Shown: in pieces, positions 5,202 to 5,961 of the stretch
How the letters are laid out: each line of letters opens with the position of its first letter
How positions within the stretch are numbered: the first letter of the stretch is position 1
Source: JBGPFS01 sp041483455
GTDB lineage: Bacteria > Chloroflexota > Limnocylindria > Limnocylindrales > CSP1-4
Length of the DNA stretch: 5,961 nucleotides
Assembly: GCA_041483455.1 (NCBI GenBank)
Contig: JBGPFS010000164.1
Span: 1 to 5,961 of the forward strand
Direction of reading: 5' to 3'
Program-made: the position numbers and the translations under genes
Notes under the pieces: generated by a model
Told to the model about the DNA's origin: nothing
Seen by the model: the letters and a program-made list of their open reading frames with translations, nothing else
Database searches by the model: none

Positions 5202-5542
5202 TTCTCGGGCTCAGCGATCAGCTGGGCAAGTGGCACTGGCGCTAGGCGCACACGGCGAGTCCGGCGGGGATCGGATCGCGTGACACCACCTGGCGAACGG
5301 CCAAGCGCGGCGAGCTCCAGGTTGGTCTCGCGGGCCTAGCACCGTAGGCGAATAGACCGCAGAACGACCCCGGCTCACGATTCTCGTGATGTCGAGCCCC
5401 TCCCTCCTGGCGACCAGAGCCCCTGGCTCAGGGCGCCCATGAGCGGCCGCATCCGGACCATCCACGTGCCCCGCGATCAGCACCACGATGGAAAGCGCCT
5501 GATCCAGGGCTTCAAGTTCTCGGACCGTCTACATGACAAGCT
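5202..5542. other. Intergenic stretch without a supported gene
   Basis: No frame on either strand here combines a ribosome binding site with recognisable protein. The minus-strand frame at 5211-5486 has no Shine-Dalgarno and low-quality composition. On the plus strand a frame from an ATG at 5439 joins in phase with the DHFR-like gene at 5619, which leaves an N-terminal extension possible but unlikely. Confidence 0.5.
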
Positions 5543-5581
5543 CGATTGGCAGAGACGATTGGCACAGACGATTGGCATACT
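5543..5581. repeat. Three tandem 13-bp direct repeats upstream of the DHFR-like gene
   Basis: The units are cgattggcagaga, cgattggcacaga and cgattggcatact at 5543, 5556 and 5569. All share CGATTGGCA at their left end. The third unit ends in CATACT, a fair -10 box, 37 bases before the ATG at 5619. Three spaced copies overlapping a possible promoter suggest an operator for a regulator. The 13-base period is not a multiple of 3, which argues against this being coding sequence. Confidence 0.6.
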
Positions 5582-5618
5582 GAAGCGAGTGCCCAAGCAG
5601 TCACCTCGGAGGACGTCG

Positions 5619-5961
5619 ATGGCCGTGCGTGTTGACCTGAACATCTCCCTGGACGGCTTCGCGACAACGACTGACCAGACGCGCGAGAACCCGTTCGGGC
5701 ACGACTGGGCGCGCCTGGTAGAGGCCTACATCGCGACCCGCACGTTCCGGGCCCGAGTGCTGCACGACACGTCCGGCGAGGGAACCACCGGCGTCGACGA
5801 CGAGTACGCGCAGGCGTACTTCGCCGAGGTCGGCGCGGAGATCATGGGCGCCGGCATGTTCGGGCTCCACGCCGCCGCGGACGATCCGGACTGGCGCGGC
5901 TGGTGGGGCGACGAGCCTCCCTTCCGTGTCCCGGTGTTCGTGCTCACCCACAGCCCGCGCC
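5619..5961 (+). CDS. RibD C-terminal/dihydrofolate reductase-like protein, 3' end beyond the window
   Basis: The first 114 codons are present. The start at 5619 has GGAGG 6 bases upstream. The protein opens MAVRVDLNISLDGFA, the typical first strand and 'SLDG' turn of the RibD-C/DHFR-like fold, where bacterial members usually begin at this point. It continues with an insert (RENPFGHDWARLVEAYIATRT), EIMGAGMFG (74-82, the helix equivalent to the NADPH-binding 'GR-x-M/T' region), WWGDEPPFRVPVFVLTH (95-111) and HSPR at the edge. Proteins of this size class in high-GC bacteria are annotated as dihydrofolate reductase family or deaminase-like. They are cytoplasmic and NADPH-linked, but mostly of unknown substrate. 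An in-frame ATG at 5439 would add 60 residues, but it has no ribosome site and would run through the 13-bp repeats. Confidence 0.88.
   Translation, partial: MAVRVDLNISLDGFATTTDQTRENPFGHDWARLVEAYIATRTFRARVLHDTSGEGTTGVDDEYAQAYFAEVGAEIMGAGMFGLHAAADDPDWRGWWGDEPPFRVPVFVLTHSPR

Noticed and set aside
5543..5581. CRISPR array
   Set aside because: The repeats are 13 bp and directly adjacent, with no spacers. CRISPR repeats are longer and separated by unique spacers of similar length.

Overview
The window is GC-rich chromosomal DNA (roughly two thirds G+C or more) with short genes on both strands, GC-ending codons and clear Shine-Dalgarno sequences. A DUF385/Ddn-type deazaflavin-dependent nitroreductase, a DinB-fold protein, a RibD-C/dihydrofolate reductase-like protein and several small membrane proteins of unknown function fit a soil or freshwater actinomycete or a high-GC Chloroflexota lineage. 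There is no rRNA, tRNA or other marker, so the assignment is an inference from gene content and composition.

Layout. Positions 1-976 hold minus-strand genes. The first is the N-terminal end of a small protein cut by the window edge (1-96). The second is an intact paralogue of it (372-698, PRC-barrel/DUF2171-like). The third is a 42-residue Lys/Ala-rich protein (848-976). The two paralogues share about 174 bp of sequence at roughly 90% identity by hand alignment, covering their first 32 codons and their 5' regions, so this is a recent tandem duplication with a spacing of about 602 bp. Divergent from this group is a zinc-ribbon protein with two membrane helices (1132-1524, plus). It has no ATG, GTG or TTG start: a GTA codon sits exactly where the Shine-Dalgarno predicts the start. 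Next comes the largest gene (1704-3065, plus), coding for four predicted membrane helices, a Pro/Ala linker and a C-terminal domain with a papain-like Cys-His-Asp/Asn signature. It is the best candidate for something undescribed.

A convergent minus-strand DinB-like gene follows (3118-3660). A degenerate stretch at about 3730-3930 reads, across shifted frames, like the C-terminal part of a serine recombinase. After it lies a minus-strand four-helix membrane protein (3979-4398, resembling DUF6326), then a divergent plus-strand deazaflavin-dependent nitroreductase (4698-5153) followed by a strong stem-loop. A gene-poor stretch of about 465 bp ends in three 13-bp direct repeats just upstream of a plus-strand RibD-C/DHFR-like gene, which runs off the right edge (5619-5961).

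The genes look like independent transcription units, with no convincing shared pathway. The nitroreductase, DinB-like and DHFR-like proteins belong to families common in redox and small-molecule stress chemistry. The zinc-ribbon/membrane gene and the membrane/papain-like gene are adjacent and co-oriented, but 179 bp containing a perfect inverted repeat separates them.
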